36,155 bases of DNA from Actinomycetes bacterium (GTDB lineage: Bacteria > Actinomycetota > Acidimicrobiia > Acidimicrobiales > JAJYXR01): assembly GCA_021801525.1 (NCBI GenBank), contig JAJYXW010000163.1:1-36155 (forward strand). The letters are read 5' to 3'. The position numbers and the translations under genes were made by a program. This document shows positions 27,154 through 35,126 of the stretch, one piece after another (the stretch's first letter is position 1; each line of letters starts with the position of its first letter). Under the pieces are notes generated by a model that did not search any database, was not told where the DNA came from, and was given only the letters and a program-made list of their open reading frames with translations.

Positions 27154-27192
27154 CCGTGGTGCCCGGCCTGCTGTGCCGGCCGGGCATCACGG
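27154..27192 (+). promoter_or_regulatory. Intercistronic 14-bp-stem hairpin between the two peptide genes
   Basis: ccgtggtgcccggc pairs with gccgggcatcacgg (13 Watson-Crick pairs and one G-U), with an 11-base loop. It starts 30 bases after the stop of peptide A. There is no T-tract. Likely an attenuator, processing site or mRNA-stabilising element that sets the ratio of peptide A to the downstream genes. A second nested inverted repeat (gttggc ... gccaac around agagccggctct) follows near 27200-27233. Confidence 0.7.
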
Positions 27193-27279
27193 CGCCGGGG
27201 GTTGGCAGAGCCGGCTCTCGCCGCCCAGCCAACAGGATGCCCGGCACGAGCAGTGATGATCGTTAGGAGCAGAAAGAAG

Positions 27280-27537
27280 ATGAAGAAGGCATTGGATTTC
27301 GAAGGCAGGGTAGGACCCGAGAGCGAGCTGGGCGACGCGTACTGCCTGCTGCTCCCGGACAGGGTCGAGATGGCGCTCCTGAACTTGAGCTTCGTGTTCG
27401 ACACGAACGTCGCAGTCGTGGCTCCGACCGCCGTGGCGATCAGCTTGAACGTGCTCTCGCCAGGGGGCTCGAGCGTGGCCGGCGTCGACGAGCCCGTGAG
27501 CATCACGCAGGTGCTCGCGTCCTTGCCGGGCATGTGA
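27280..27537 (+). CDS. Small peptide B, paralogue of peptide A
   Basis: 85 residues. ATG 27280 has AGGAG 10 bases upstream; ATG 27256 is less likely. Aligned with peptide A it shares Cys22 at the same position, EM..LLN (30-35) and NVLSPGGS (57-64), with 27-28 residues between the EM and NV motifs in both. It lacks the collagen-like tail and ends in QVLASLPGM. The region between the motifs is rich in Val/Ala/Asn (FDTNVAVVAPTAVAISL), beta-prone or membrane-active. The stop overlaps the M50 start (GTGA), so peptide and peptidase are translationally coupled. Function unknown. Confidence 0.72.
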   Translation: MKKALDFEGRVGPESELGDAYCLLLPDRVEMALLNLSFVFDTNVAVVAPTAVAISLNVLSPGGSSVAGVDEPVSITQVLASLPGM

Positions 27538-28988
27538 GCCGGGCAGGTGACGTGAGTCGGGCAGGTTTGGATGGCCGGCTTGGAGGGCAAGCCGGAGGAG
27601 GCGATCCGGCTTCCGCTCCGTGTGGCGAGTGTGCCCCGGCGGAGCGCGCCGCACCGGGCGCAGGAGGCCGGTGGCTGGTCGCTCCGGGCGTCGAGCTGCT
27701 CGGCGAGTACTCGGGGTCGGGGTTCAAGGAGAACCCCTACCTGGTCAGGCGCGCGGACGGGAGGATGGTGCAGGTGTCGCGCCTCCTCTACCACGTGTTG
27801 GTGTTGCTGGCGGACGACACCCGCAGCACGCAGGCAGTCGCCCTCGCGGCGTCGTGGAACTGGGGGCGGCGCCTCGGCGTGGCGGATGTCGACTTCCTTG
27901 CTCGTTCCAAGCTCCTCCCGGTAGGCCTTGTGCTCGAAGGGAGCGCAGATCGTGCGGGCGAGCTGCTGCAACAGGGGCCACCTGCCGCGGCAGCGCCGGG
28001 TGTCCTTTTCGCCCTGCGCCACAAGGTGACCTTGCTCGGGCGAAAGCGTGTCCGGTTCCTCGCGTGGCTGCTCAGCCCGTGGTTCACGCCTGCGATGGTC
28101 GTGGCGGTGCTCGGGTGCCTCGGCTTCGGGGAGGCATGGCTCTTCGGGCAGGGCCACGCGCTGTACCTGGGCGTGCACGATCTTCTTGCAAACCCCGTTC
28201 TCGTGCTCGCGACGTTCGCGATCCTCGTCGCGTCGGGGGGGCTGCACGAGCTCGGCCATGCGGCGGCATGCCGCTACGGGGGCGCCGACCCTGGTGCCAT
28301 CGGCATCGGCCTCTACCTGGTGTGGCCAGTTTTCTTCAGCGACGTGACCTCCAGCTACGCGTTGTCGAGGCGCTCCAGGGTGCGGGTGGACCTGGGAGGT
28401 GTCTACTTCAACTGCCTCGGCGTGCTCGCTACCCTCGGGGCCTACCAAGCCTGGCACGCGCCGTTCCTCTTGATCGCGGCTCTCGTTCAGGAGGCCGCCG
28501 CACTCCAGCAGTTGATGCCCGTGCTGCGCCTCGATGGCTACTACCTGGTGGCGGACCTGGCCGGGGTTCCCGACCTGTACGCACGGATAGGGCCGGTGCT
28601 CGCGTCGCTCCGATTCTGGTCTCCCGCCCCGCGCCGAGCCGCCGAGCTGTGCGTGAGGGCCAGAGCGATCATTGTCGCCTGGGTGGCAGTCGCGGTGCCT
28701 ATCATGCTCGGCGGGCTGGGCATCTTCGTAGCGAGCCTGCCGAGGGTGGCGCCCGAGACGGCCACGTCGGTCGGCGGGCACGCTGAGCTGGCGTACCACG
28801 CGATGCTTGCCGGGCACCCAGCCCTCTCCGCCGTTTCCGCTCTTGACGTGGTGGTGCTGATGCTGCCCATCGCGGGTGTGTCGCTCGGTCTTGCCCGCAC
28901 GGGGCGCTTGGCGGGGCGCTTGGCCTTGCGCGGTGCTGGCAGCCTCGTAGGCGGCCCGTCACGTCGATCCGCCCAGGTGCCCACCTGA
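27534..28988 (+). CDS. PqqD-like domain / M50 zinc metallopeptidase membrane protein
   Basis: 484 residues. Residues about 46-135 (VELLGEYSGSGFKENPYLVR, then DGRMVQVSRLLYHVLVLLAD) match the PqqD-like winged fold that binds leader peptides in RiPP enzymes. The membrane part carries HELGHA (238-243, zinc site HExxH) and LRLDGYYLVADLAG (331-344) with the third-ligand Asp334, as in the peptide zinc metalloprotease (YydH-like) branch of M50. About six to eight hydrophobic helices are present. It probably binds, cuts or exports the two peptides encoded upstream; that is inference from coupling and domain content. The GTG 27534 start overlaps the peptide B stop. The N-terminus has a 15/18-bp repeat (VSRAGDVSRAG) and a CGEC pair. 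Confidence 0.85.
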   Translation: MSRAGDVSRAGLDGRLGGQAGGGDPASAPCGECAPAERAAPGAGGRWLVAPGVELLGEYSGSGFKENPYLVRRADGRMVQVSRLLYHVLVLLADDTRSTQAVALAASWNWGRRLGVADVDFLARSKLLPVGLVLEGSADRAGELLQQGPPAAAAPGVLFALRHKVTLLGRKRVRFLAWLLSPWFTPAMVVAVLGCLGFGEAWLFGQGHALYLGVHDLLANPVLVLATFAILVASGGLHELGHAAACRYGGADPGAIGIGLYLVWPVFFSDVTSSYALSRRSRVRVDLGGVYFNCLGVLATLGAYQAWHAPFLLIAALVQEAAALQQLMPVLRLDGYYLVADLAGVPDLYARIGPVLASLRFWSPAPRRAAELCVRARAIIVAWVAVAVPIMLGGLGIFVASLPRVAPETATSVGGHAELAYHAMLAGHPALSAVSALDVVVLMLPIAGVSLGLARTGRLAGRLALRGAGSLVGGPSRRSAQVPT

Positions 28989-29149
28989 GCCTCTATACCG
29001 TCATTCCTCGCGGCTGCTCCCGGCCAGCCATGGCGGTCAGGAGCCAGGGCCGCGGGGGGTAAGCCGGCTGGCTCCCGGCCGCCTCCATCATTGTAAGAAA
29101 CCGCCCGCCGGCCGCCATCCCCAAGGCAGGGGATATTGGCATCCCCCAA

Positions 29150-29300
29150 GTGAACTACCCCGCCCTTGACGACGGGGCTTCCGGGCCGTCTACCGTGAGG
29201 TCCAGGCATGACTTGCATCATGCGGCCCCCTCTACGGCGCTGGTGCCCGTCTCTTCGTTCCCGCATCCTTGCCCGGCACCTACTGCTCCGGGCTCAGCAC
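29150..29300 (-). ncRNA. Putative TnpB guide RNA (omega RNA)
   Basis: In IS605-type elements the tnpB 3' end and right end are transcribed as a guide RNA whose 3' tail is the DNA flanking the element. Here the right-end hairpin lies at 29158-29177 (minus strand), and the guide would be the minus-strand sequence from 29149 downward to about 29130. The 5' limit is not visible; 29300 is approximate. Confidence 0.45.
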
Positions 29301-30681
29301 CGACCAAGGTCGGCCCCAGGTTCGTACCCTGGTGGGCTGCCACCGGCGTTCCACCGGCGAGAGCGAGTTTCATCCCCCGCTCACGGATCACTTCTGCTGC
29401 GTTCAGGTCTGCGTGAGCCTCGTACCCGCAGTTGGTGCATACGAACATCGACTGGCTCACGCGGCTTTCCTTGTCGACGTGAGCGCACTCGGGGCAGGTG
29501 ATGCTTGTGCCAGGTGCCGGCACGACTACGTGCAGGTGCCCATGGCGAACCTGCTTCTCACCCGTCCGGTGCTCCAATGCGTACCAGCCCTTGTCCAGAA
29601 TCGCCCGGGTGAGCCCGGCTTTCTGGTGGACGTTCTTCCCAGGTGCGTCCACGCTGCCCCTGGCCGATGCCGTCATGGACTTGATGTGCAGGTCCTCGAA
29701 GGCGCTCAGGCGATGGTCCCTCGCCAGCATCGTGCTCACCTGCTCCGTGAAGTCCTTCCGACGGCGCCGTGCTCGGGCATGAAGTGCAGCGATCTGCCTC
29801 TCGGTGTCCTCCTGGTTCCTCGACTTGGCGAGTGCCGCTAGCGGTGTATCACCTCGTGCCTCCCTATCCTTGTTCTCCTTTGCGATCTCCCTGTTGGCCT
29901 TTTCCCGCGCTGACTTCTTGCGCTCGCGCGCTTGCTCCAGGCGCCGCAGGCGCTTCCGCTCCCCCGGGGTCCACATCTCCCGGTCGATGAGATCCGCATT
30001 CCCGAGCCCGTCTTTCGCAGCAACAGCGACCTTCACGCCTCGGTCCACGCCGACCGCGCTCTCCCAGTCCTCCACCAGGGGCTTGGCTGGCTGGCGACGA
30101 TGAAACTCGGCCAGAACCGAGATGAAGACCTTGCCGTCAGGTTCCATGACGACCGTTGCCGACTTGATCCCAGCACCCTGCATTGGCCGGTGGTAGCGGA
30201 CCTTCATCCATCCGAGGCCCTGGATCTTCACCTCGGCCCAGCGCCGGGACTTGACGCGGAGCTTCACGTCTTGCGGGTCACGAAACGAGTACCAGCCCGA
30301 GTACCTGGTCCATTGTGGGTAGCCGGCAATCCCGTCGAAGAAGCTCTGATACGCCCTGTTCAGGTCGACGAGTGCTTGCTGGAGTATCTGAGCAGGGACT
30401 TCACGCAGCCAGGTGCCGCACTCGGAGTCGTTGCGAAGCGCGAGGATCTCCTTGGACTGCACGGTGTAGGAGAGGCTGTGGTGCCCGTAGCGCCAGGCGA
30501 GGTCACGTTGCTCCTTGCCCAGGTTCTTCACGAAGCGGCAACTGCCCCCGAAGCGCTTGACGAGCACGAGCTGCTCATCGGTCGGGTACGCGCGATACCT
30601 GTTCGCCGTGCGGCCACGCGGCTCTTTGCGGTGCGAGCGCGGGCGCTTCCTCGCCGGTTTTCGGGTGCGTGCTCGCATCAT
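29218..30681 (-). CDS. tnpB: TnpB RNA-guided nuclease
   Basis: 487 residues. The RuvC-like active site looks complete: Asp213 in SAVGVDRGVKV, Glu329 in LSAFEDLHIKSM, Asp425 in EAHADLNAAEVI. The zinc finger is CPEC (396/399) with CTNC (415/418). The N-terminal helix-turn-helix/WED region includes YRAYPTDEQLVLVKRFGGSC and a basic start (KPARKRPRSHRK). Family members cut DNA next to a short TAM using an RNA made from the element's right end. The GVDRGV form differs from the more common GIDLGV, but the Asp is kept. The Gly/Ala-rich 55-residue tail after Asp425 overlaps the expected guide-RNA gene. No frameshift; it appears intact. Confidence 0.93.
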   Translation of the reverse strand: MMRARTRKPARKRPRSHRKEPRGRTANRYRAYPTDEQLVLVKRFGGSCRFVKNLGKEQRDLAWRYGHHSLSYTVQSKEILALRNDSECGTWLREVPAQILQQALVDLNRAYQSFFDGIAGYPQWTRYSGWYSFRDPQDVKLRVKSRRWAEVKIQGLGWMKVRYHRPMQGAGIKSATVVMEPDGKVFISVLAEFHRRQPAKPLVEDWESAVGVDRGVKVAVAAKDGLGNADLIDREMWTPGERKRLRRLEQARERKKSAREKANREIAKENKDREARGDTPLAALAKSRNQEDTERQIAALHARARRRRKDFTEQVSTMLARDHRLSAFEDLHIKSMTASARGSVDAPGKNVHQKAGLTRAILDKGWYALEHRTGEKQVRHGHLHVVVPAPGTSITCPECAHVDKESRVSQSMFVCTNCGYEAHADLNAAEVIRERGMKLALAGGTPVAAHQGTNLGPTLVGAEPGAVGAGQGCGNEETGTSAVEGAA

Positions 30682-31005
30682 CTACAGCCTGCCTCAGGGG
30701 TGTGACACTGGCCAGGAGTGGCAGAAGCCGCCAACGTCACGGACGCTCGTCAGTCGGGCCAACGGCCCGAGCGCCGCTACACCCCCGCCCTCACGGACGA
30801 GGCACTGCGGCGCATTTCGGGGTAGATGATGCTGGGCTGATCGGCGGATCCTATTGACTTCTGGAACTAGTTAGCTCACAATGAGTGAGCTGGCCGTGTT
30901 GTACAGCGGTCGCGCTCGCCTGTGGGGATCGCGGGCAAGCGTTACAGGCGCGGGGGTTGCAGGGGTCGGGGATGTGGCTGTCGGGGATGCAGGGTCGGGG
31001 GCTCG
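30682..31005 (+). other. IS left end and leader of the PAS-GGDEF gene
   Basis: 324 bases. The left part is the IS terminal region (motif at 30782-30802). The right part has a promoter candidate with an inverted repeat (30854-30891) and a G-rich leader with repeated ggggatg/gggtcggggg. A small in-frame N-terminal extension of the next gene from GTG 30922 is possible but low complexity. Confidence 0.55.
30854..30891 (+). promoter_or_regulatory. Promoter candidate with overlapping inverted repeat
   Basis: TTGACT (30854-30859), 17 bases, CACAAT (30877-30882). An inverted repeat agctcac-aatga-gtgagct (30873-30891) covers the -10, as expected for a repressor operator. It is located 115 bases before the chosen start of the PAS-GGDEF gene. 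Sequence-only prediction. Confidence 0.45.
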
Positions 31006-33414
31006 GTGGGGCACAAGGAGAGGCAAACCAAGAAGTCGCCAAGTGGGCCGTCCCTGGGTGCCAGCTACCTGCTCCGGGTGCAGCGGATCGCGGCGCTCGC
31101 TCAGGTGGTCGGGCTCGCCATGGCCGCCGTCTATCCCTTCCTGCCGGGGCATCACCCCCTGCCGATGGAGGAGTTCATCCCTGGGATCTGCATAACCGCC
31201 GCCGGCATCGCCGGCACGGCTCTGGCCCCATGGTCGCGCTGGGTGGGGCGCAGATGGGTCATGTGGCCCTTCTACGGGTGGACGATGTTCCTCCTCTGCG
31301 TCATCACCTGGCTCGTGGTGACGACGGGCGGCGAGTCCTCCCCCATGTGGGTGCTCTACGTGCCGATATGCATATTTGCCGCCACTGTCTATCCCCGAGG
31401 TGCTGCGGGGAGCGTGCTCGTGGGGGTCATTGGCGCGAGTTTGGTCGTCGGCGTGCTGAGCGGCTGGGACGTCCCCCTCGCAGACCTCGCGGTCCGCCTG
31501 AGCGTGCTCGCCCTCACGTTGCTTCTCGCGGCGTTCCTCGCCGAAGAGCGCTACCGCCAGGCAGAGCGCTACCGGCGTTCGTGGGAGACCTCCGCGTCCC
31601 GGGCACGAATGCTTGCAACGGTGGCTGGCCTGGCGGAGCCTTCGGGCGAACCCGACCTCCGGGCGGTCACCTCTGCAGTGCTTGCCCGGGCGCGCGAGCT
31701 CGGTTTCGACGTGGTCGGTGTGTGCCGAGCCGCGCCGGGGGAGGGACCGTTCGTGGTGCAGTCCTGCATAGGGATACCTGACGACATGTCCCAGGCCTGG
31801 CGTTCGGCATTGACGGCCATGGCGGAGCTGTCGAGAGGGGCCGGCAGGAGCGTCGTCGCGAGGCCTGGTGACCTTCCTGTTGAGGCGTGCGGTGCGGTCG
31901 CCTGCCTGGCTGCAGACTCTCGAGCTTCGGGACGCGTAGTGCTGGTCGGGTGCTCCTATGGCGACTCGCTGGATGACGAAGCCCGGCGCGAGGGCTTCGA
32001 GATCCTCGCCCGCCTCTACGGCAGCACGCTGGAGCAGGCCAGGTTGCTGGATGCCCTGTCGGCAAGCGAAGCCCGGTTCCGCTCGCTCGCGCGCCACGCA
32101 GCAGACGCGGTGATGGTGGTGAAGCCCGAGGAGGGGAGCATCGTATATGCGAGCCCTGCGTGGGAGGTGCTCACCGGTCGCCCGGCCGAGGATCTGCTGG
32201 GCACGCGGGCGCCTGACCTGTTAGAGCAGGCTGGCGCATCCGAAGTGTGGAATCTGGTTCGCTCGGTGATCGCGCCTCCGGGAATCGCGCCTCATGGAGA
32301 AGGCGCTCCGGCCGGAACGCCCGATGCCACCGGGAGCTGCCGCTTCGTGCAGGCAGATGGAACCGTCAGGGAGCTTGACCTCGTCGTCACCAACCTGATG
32401 TCAGACCCGAACGTGGCCGGCATCGTCGTGACGGCGCGCGACGTGACCTGCCGCCGCGCGTCGGAGCGAGCGAGGGTGCTGTCCGAAGAGCAGTTCCGCC
32501 TGCTCGCCGACCTGGCAGCGGTCGGGACCTTCGTGGTCGACTTCTCCGCGGGCTCGCCGCGCATTGCGTACGCGAACCAGATGTGCCGCGACCTGTTCGG
32601 GGGCACGTCCCCGCTCGGGGAGGAAGGAGGCATCGCCTCATGGACCGACCTGCTGCACCCCGACGGGCGCGAGCTCGTCGTCCACGAGTTGCGCTCGGCG
32701 ATGGCGGCGGGGCAGCCGAGCAGCTTCGAGCACCGGCTGTGCTTCCCCGACGGCCGCGTCGTCTGGGCGGACGTGCGCATCTCCCCTGTGCTCGACTCTG
32801 ACGGAGTGCCTTCGCTCGTGGTCGGCGTAGTGGACGACGTGAGCGCGCGCAGGCGTCGCGAAGAGCGCCTGGAGCACGTAGCCGGGCACGACCCACTCAC
32901 GGGGCTCGGCAATCGCTCCATGCTGACCGAGGTGGTGAGCCGGGGGCTGTCCTGGGCGCAGCGGTCGGAGGACGGATTGGCCCTCCTCTACTGCGACCTC
33001 GACAGGTTCAAGGAAGCGAACGACAGGCTCGGCCACCAGACCGGAGACGTCCTGCTGGTGGAGGTGGCCAAGCGCTTGAGGGAGGCGCTGAGGGCCCACG
33101 ACACTGCCATTCGCGTAGGAGGAGACGAGTTCCTGGTCGCTTGCGAGGGGATCGTGGCGGAAGATGCCCGCGGTCTTGCCGAGCGGCTGTTCAAGGATCT
33201 GGCAAGGCCCTATGCACTGGCAGACGGCAGCGAGGCTTCCTTGAGCGTCAGCGTGGGGGTTGCCTTCAGCGAAGACGGCATGGCCACCCCCGCGGTGGCC
33301 ATAGCCGAAGCCGACGCAGCCATGTACGAAGCGAAGCGAGCCGGCGCGCCGGTGCTCCGCATGGTCGTAGGCGAGGCGCGGGGGAACGGGATCCCAAAGG
33401 TCGAGCAGGTGTGA
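31006..33414 (+). CDS. Membrane diguanylate cyclase: 6 TM - GAF-like - PAS - PAS - GGDEF
   Basis: About 802 residues from GTG 31006; the frame is open to GTG 30922, but that extension is Gly/Cys/Arg-rich noise. Six hydrophobic helices occupy the first 190 residues, from IAALAQVVGLAMAAVYPFLP to LSVLALTLLLAAFLAEERYR. A GAF-like domain follows. PAS1 opens SEARFRSLARHAADAVMVVK and PAS2 opens SEEQFRLLADLAAVGTFVVD. The GGDEF domain has DPLTGLGNRSMLTEV, LLYCDLDRFKEANDRLGH, RAHD (RxxD inhibitory site) and VGGDEFLV. It should synthesise c-di-GMP in response to a membrane or small-ligand cue. There is no EAL domain. With the gene at 20848 this makes two c-di-GMP synthases in 13 kb. Confidence 0.9.
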   Translation: MGHKERQTKKSPSGPSLGASYLLRVQRIAALAQVVGLAMAAVYPFLPGHHPLPMEEFIPGICITAAGIAGTALAPWSRWVGRRWVMWPFYGWTMFLLCVITWLVVTTGGESSPMWVLYVPICIFAATVYPRGAAGSVLVGVIGASLVVGVLSGWDVPLADLAVRLSVLALTLLLAAFLAEERYRQAERYRRSWETSASRARMLATVAGLAEPSGEPDLRAVTSAVLARARELGFDVVGVCRAAPGEGPFVVQSCIGIPDDMSQAWRSALTAMAELSRGAGRSVVARPGDLPVEACGAVACLAADSRASGRVVLVGCSYGDSLDDEARREGFEILARLYGSTLEQARLLDALSASEARFRSLARHAADAVMVVKPEEGSIVYASPAWEVLTGRPAEDLLGTRAPDLLEQAGASEVWNLVRSVIAPPGIAPHGEGAPAGTPDATGSCRFVQADGTVRELDLVVTNLMSDPNVAGIVVTARDVTCRRASERARVLSEEQFRLLADLAAVGTFVVDFSAGSPRIAYANQMCRDLFGGTSPLGEEGGIASWTDLLHPDGRELVVHELRSAMAAGQPSSFEHRLCFPDGRVVWADVRISPVLDSDGVPSLVVGVVDDVSARRRREERLEHVAGHDPLTGLGNRSMLTEVVSRGLSWAQRSEDGLALLYCDLDRFKEANDRLGHQTGDVLLVEVAKRLREALRAHDTAIRVGGDEFLVACEGIVAEDARGLAERLFKDLARPYALADGSEASLSVSVGVAFSEDGMATPAVAIAEADAAMYEAKRAGAPVLRMVVGEARGNGIPKVEQV

Positions 33415-33474
33415 GCGGTCCGGCTGGCTCTACTGGTTCGCCGCCAAGCGCCACCAAGCAATAGGGCACCTGGA

Positions 33475-34134
33475 ATGCCGGTAAGAGTGCAGATTGGAGG
33501 CGCCAGCCGAGCCAGCCGAGCAGCCTTCGTCCTCGCCGCCTGCTCCTGTTGCGCTCTGGCGGCAGGGGCTGGGTGCGTGGCGCACGTGCCGCGCCCCCGG
33601 CTGCCCGCCGAAGGCACCGCTTCACCGGCCCAGGTGGCGCCAGCGGCGCGGGGCAGGGGGGGGAGCCCGGCCACGGCATCCACCCTCGCCTACCTGAGCG
33701 CTTTCGGCGCCTCGGCCGCGGCCTGGGCCGCAAACCACACACTCGACCCCCGCGGCACCGGCGGGTACTGGCCCCGCCTGCCCGACGGTGAGGACACTTA
33801 CACCGGCCTGGTCCTTGCCGGCGGCCGGGTGGTCGGCTATAGCGAGCACCTCGATCCCACCCTGGGCGAGAGCGCGGCGATAGCTGTGGCGCTGGACGAG
33901 CTGCCGGTGGACGCATCCCTGGTGCGCAGCCATGTGGTGGCGCCTGCTCCCGGATCGGGGCGTGGCTGCGATCAGCTGCTCTTTGCCAGCCCCACGCTTT
34001 CCGCAGTGCTGCACGCGGGCGCGCTGGTGGAGCTCTGGAGCACCGGCAGTTCCTTCGACCCCCTCGCGGTGAGCAGCTTGTCGTACTCGGCGCTCCCTGT
34101 GGCATCCCCGTTTCCCCCGGCTTGTAGGCGCTAG
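33475..34134 (+). CDS. Secreted or lipoprotein-like protein, unknown function
   Basis: 219 residues from ATG 33475. The N-terminus (RASRAAFVLAACSCCALAAG) is a signal-peptide-like segment with LAAC, a possible lipobox, and a further AGAGC; which cysteine is used is unclear. The mature part has TASTLAYLSAFGASAAAWAA, YWPRLPDGEDTYTGLVLAGG and RGCDQLLFASPTLSAVL, with no family I recognise. It follows the GGDEF gene by 60 bases and is convergent with the sortase gene. It may be part of the same cell-surface locus; the function is unknown. Confidence 0.55.
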   Translation: MPVRVQIGGASRASRAAFVLAACSCCALAAGAGCVAHVPRPRLPAEGTASPAQVAPAARGRGGSPATASTLAYLSAFGASAAAWAANHTLDPRGTGGYWPRLPDGEDTYTGLVLAGGRVVGYSEHLDPTLGESAAIAVALDELPVDASLVRSHVVAPAPGSGRGCDQLLFASPTLSAVLHAGALVELWSTGSSFDPLAVSSLSYSALPVASPFPPACRR

Positions 34135-34178
34135 CGGTCCGCGAGACCCGAGCCGGGCAATGCCCTCTGCTGGGTCCC

Positions 34179-35126
34179 TCAGAACGTCCCGGGCAGGTGC
34201 AGGCTGACGACGCTGTAGAAGCCGAGGAGGACGGCGAGCCACAGAGCACCGCCGAGGGTGTAGAGCAGCAGCCGCCACGGGAGGGGCAGACGCCGCCGTA
34301 TGGCCATGGCGACCACGGCAGAAGCGGCGAGGAACGCCGCCAAGGCGCCGCCGAGCGCCAATCCTGGCTCGGCTTGTCCTGCGAGCCGAGTCGAGGACCG
34401 GAGCCCCCTGCTCGACGTTTGCCCCGGAGGTGCGCTCGGACGTGCGCTGGGAGGTGCGCTTGGAGGCGCTGGCGATCCCCTCAGAGCGGCGACTACGACG
34501 AGACGGCTGGCAGCGCTGTAGGGAGGGTTGCAGGTGGTGAGCGTGAGCTCGCTCATGTGGCTGGTTGCCAGCACTGCCGTGTCGCTTGGCGGCACGACCT
34601 CGGATCGCAGCACGTCGTAGCGGAAGCGCCCCTGGAGCGTGCGCACGAAGATCGCGTCACCTCGACGGAGGTCACCGAGGCGGAAGAAGGGCGCGCCGAA
34701 GGTCGTCCGGTGGCCGGCGATCGCAGCATTGCCAGGCTCACCGGGAAGCGCGGTGCCCGGGTAATGCCCGGGGCCCTCGCGCAGGTCCGCCGTTCGCACT
34801 CCTTGCACCACCACCTTTTCCAAGCCGATGGCGGGGATCGTGATGATCCCGAGCGGGGAGCCAGGCTCAGGCGCGCCCGGCGTCTGCTGCAAGCGGGTGG
34901 CCCGGGCGTCTGGCAGCAAGCCGGTTCCGACGCTTGGGGGGACTTTCGAGGGCAGGCCCTGGGGAAGGGAAGCTGGTTCGCGGGCGCGCTCCTCTGCCGT
35001 GAACTGGCGGGCGAGGCGCTCCTGGCTGTGCTGCTCTACGAGTCCCGTGCCGAAGAGCTCGAAGACGACGAACGAGCTGGCAAGCGCCCCGAGGAGGAGG
35101 AGCGCTATTCCTGCCTTGCGCCACAT
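34179..35126 (-). CDS. Class E sortase
   Basis: 315 residues from ATG 35126 (MWRKAG); ATG 35174 is an alternative with a longer overlap of the upstream gene. An N-terminal membrane helix (GIALLLLGALASSFVVFELF) is followed by the sortase beta-barrel: IITIPAIGLEKVVVQGV, GHYPGTALPGEPGNAAIAGH with the catalytic His in GHRTTFG, then LTLTTCNPPYSAASRLVV with catalytic Cys and Arg. The C-terminus is long: a Pro/Ser repeat (APPSAPPSARPSAPPG) and two more membrane helices. Class E enzymes attach proteins bearing LAxTG to the wall of high-GC actinobacteria. The LAFTG protein encoded immediately upstream is the obvious substrate. Confidence 0.9.
   Translation of the reverse strand: MWRKAGIALLLLGALASSFVVFELFGTGLVEQHSQERLARQFTAEERAREPASLPQGLPSKVPPSVGTGLLPDARATRLQQTPGAPEPGSPLGIITIPAIGLEKVVVQGVRTADLREGPGHYPGTALPGEPGNAAIAGHRTTFGAPFFRLGDLRRGDAIFVRTLQGRFRYDVLRSEVVPPSDTAVLATSHMSELTLTTCNPPYSAASRLVVVAALRGSPAPPSAPPSARPSAPPGQTSSRGLRSSTRLAGQAEPGLALGGALAAFLAASAVVAMAIRRRLPLPWRLLLYTLGGALWLAVLLGFYSVVSLHLPGTF

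Larger units (their letters stand above)
29150..30838 (-). mobile_element. IS200/IS605-superfamily element carrying only tnpB (IS1341-type)
   Basis: The right end is at about 29150 (coding strand ends ...GTAGTTCAC), just beyond a hairpin ccccg...cgggg at 29158-29177. A related motif cccccgccctcacggacgagg occurs at 30782-30802 near the left end, in the same orientation. The exact left end is uncertain (30.80-30.87 kb). There is no tnpA, so transposition would need a helper in trans. The element sits 160 bases beyond the M50 gene. Confidence 0.75.

Noticed and set aside
27024..28817. 597-residue minus-strand ORF across the peptide and M50 genes
   Set aside because: Shadow of genes with clear motifs on the plus strand; its own translation is Arg/Pro/Glu-rich without pattern.
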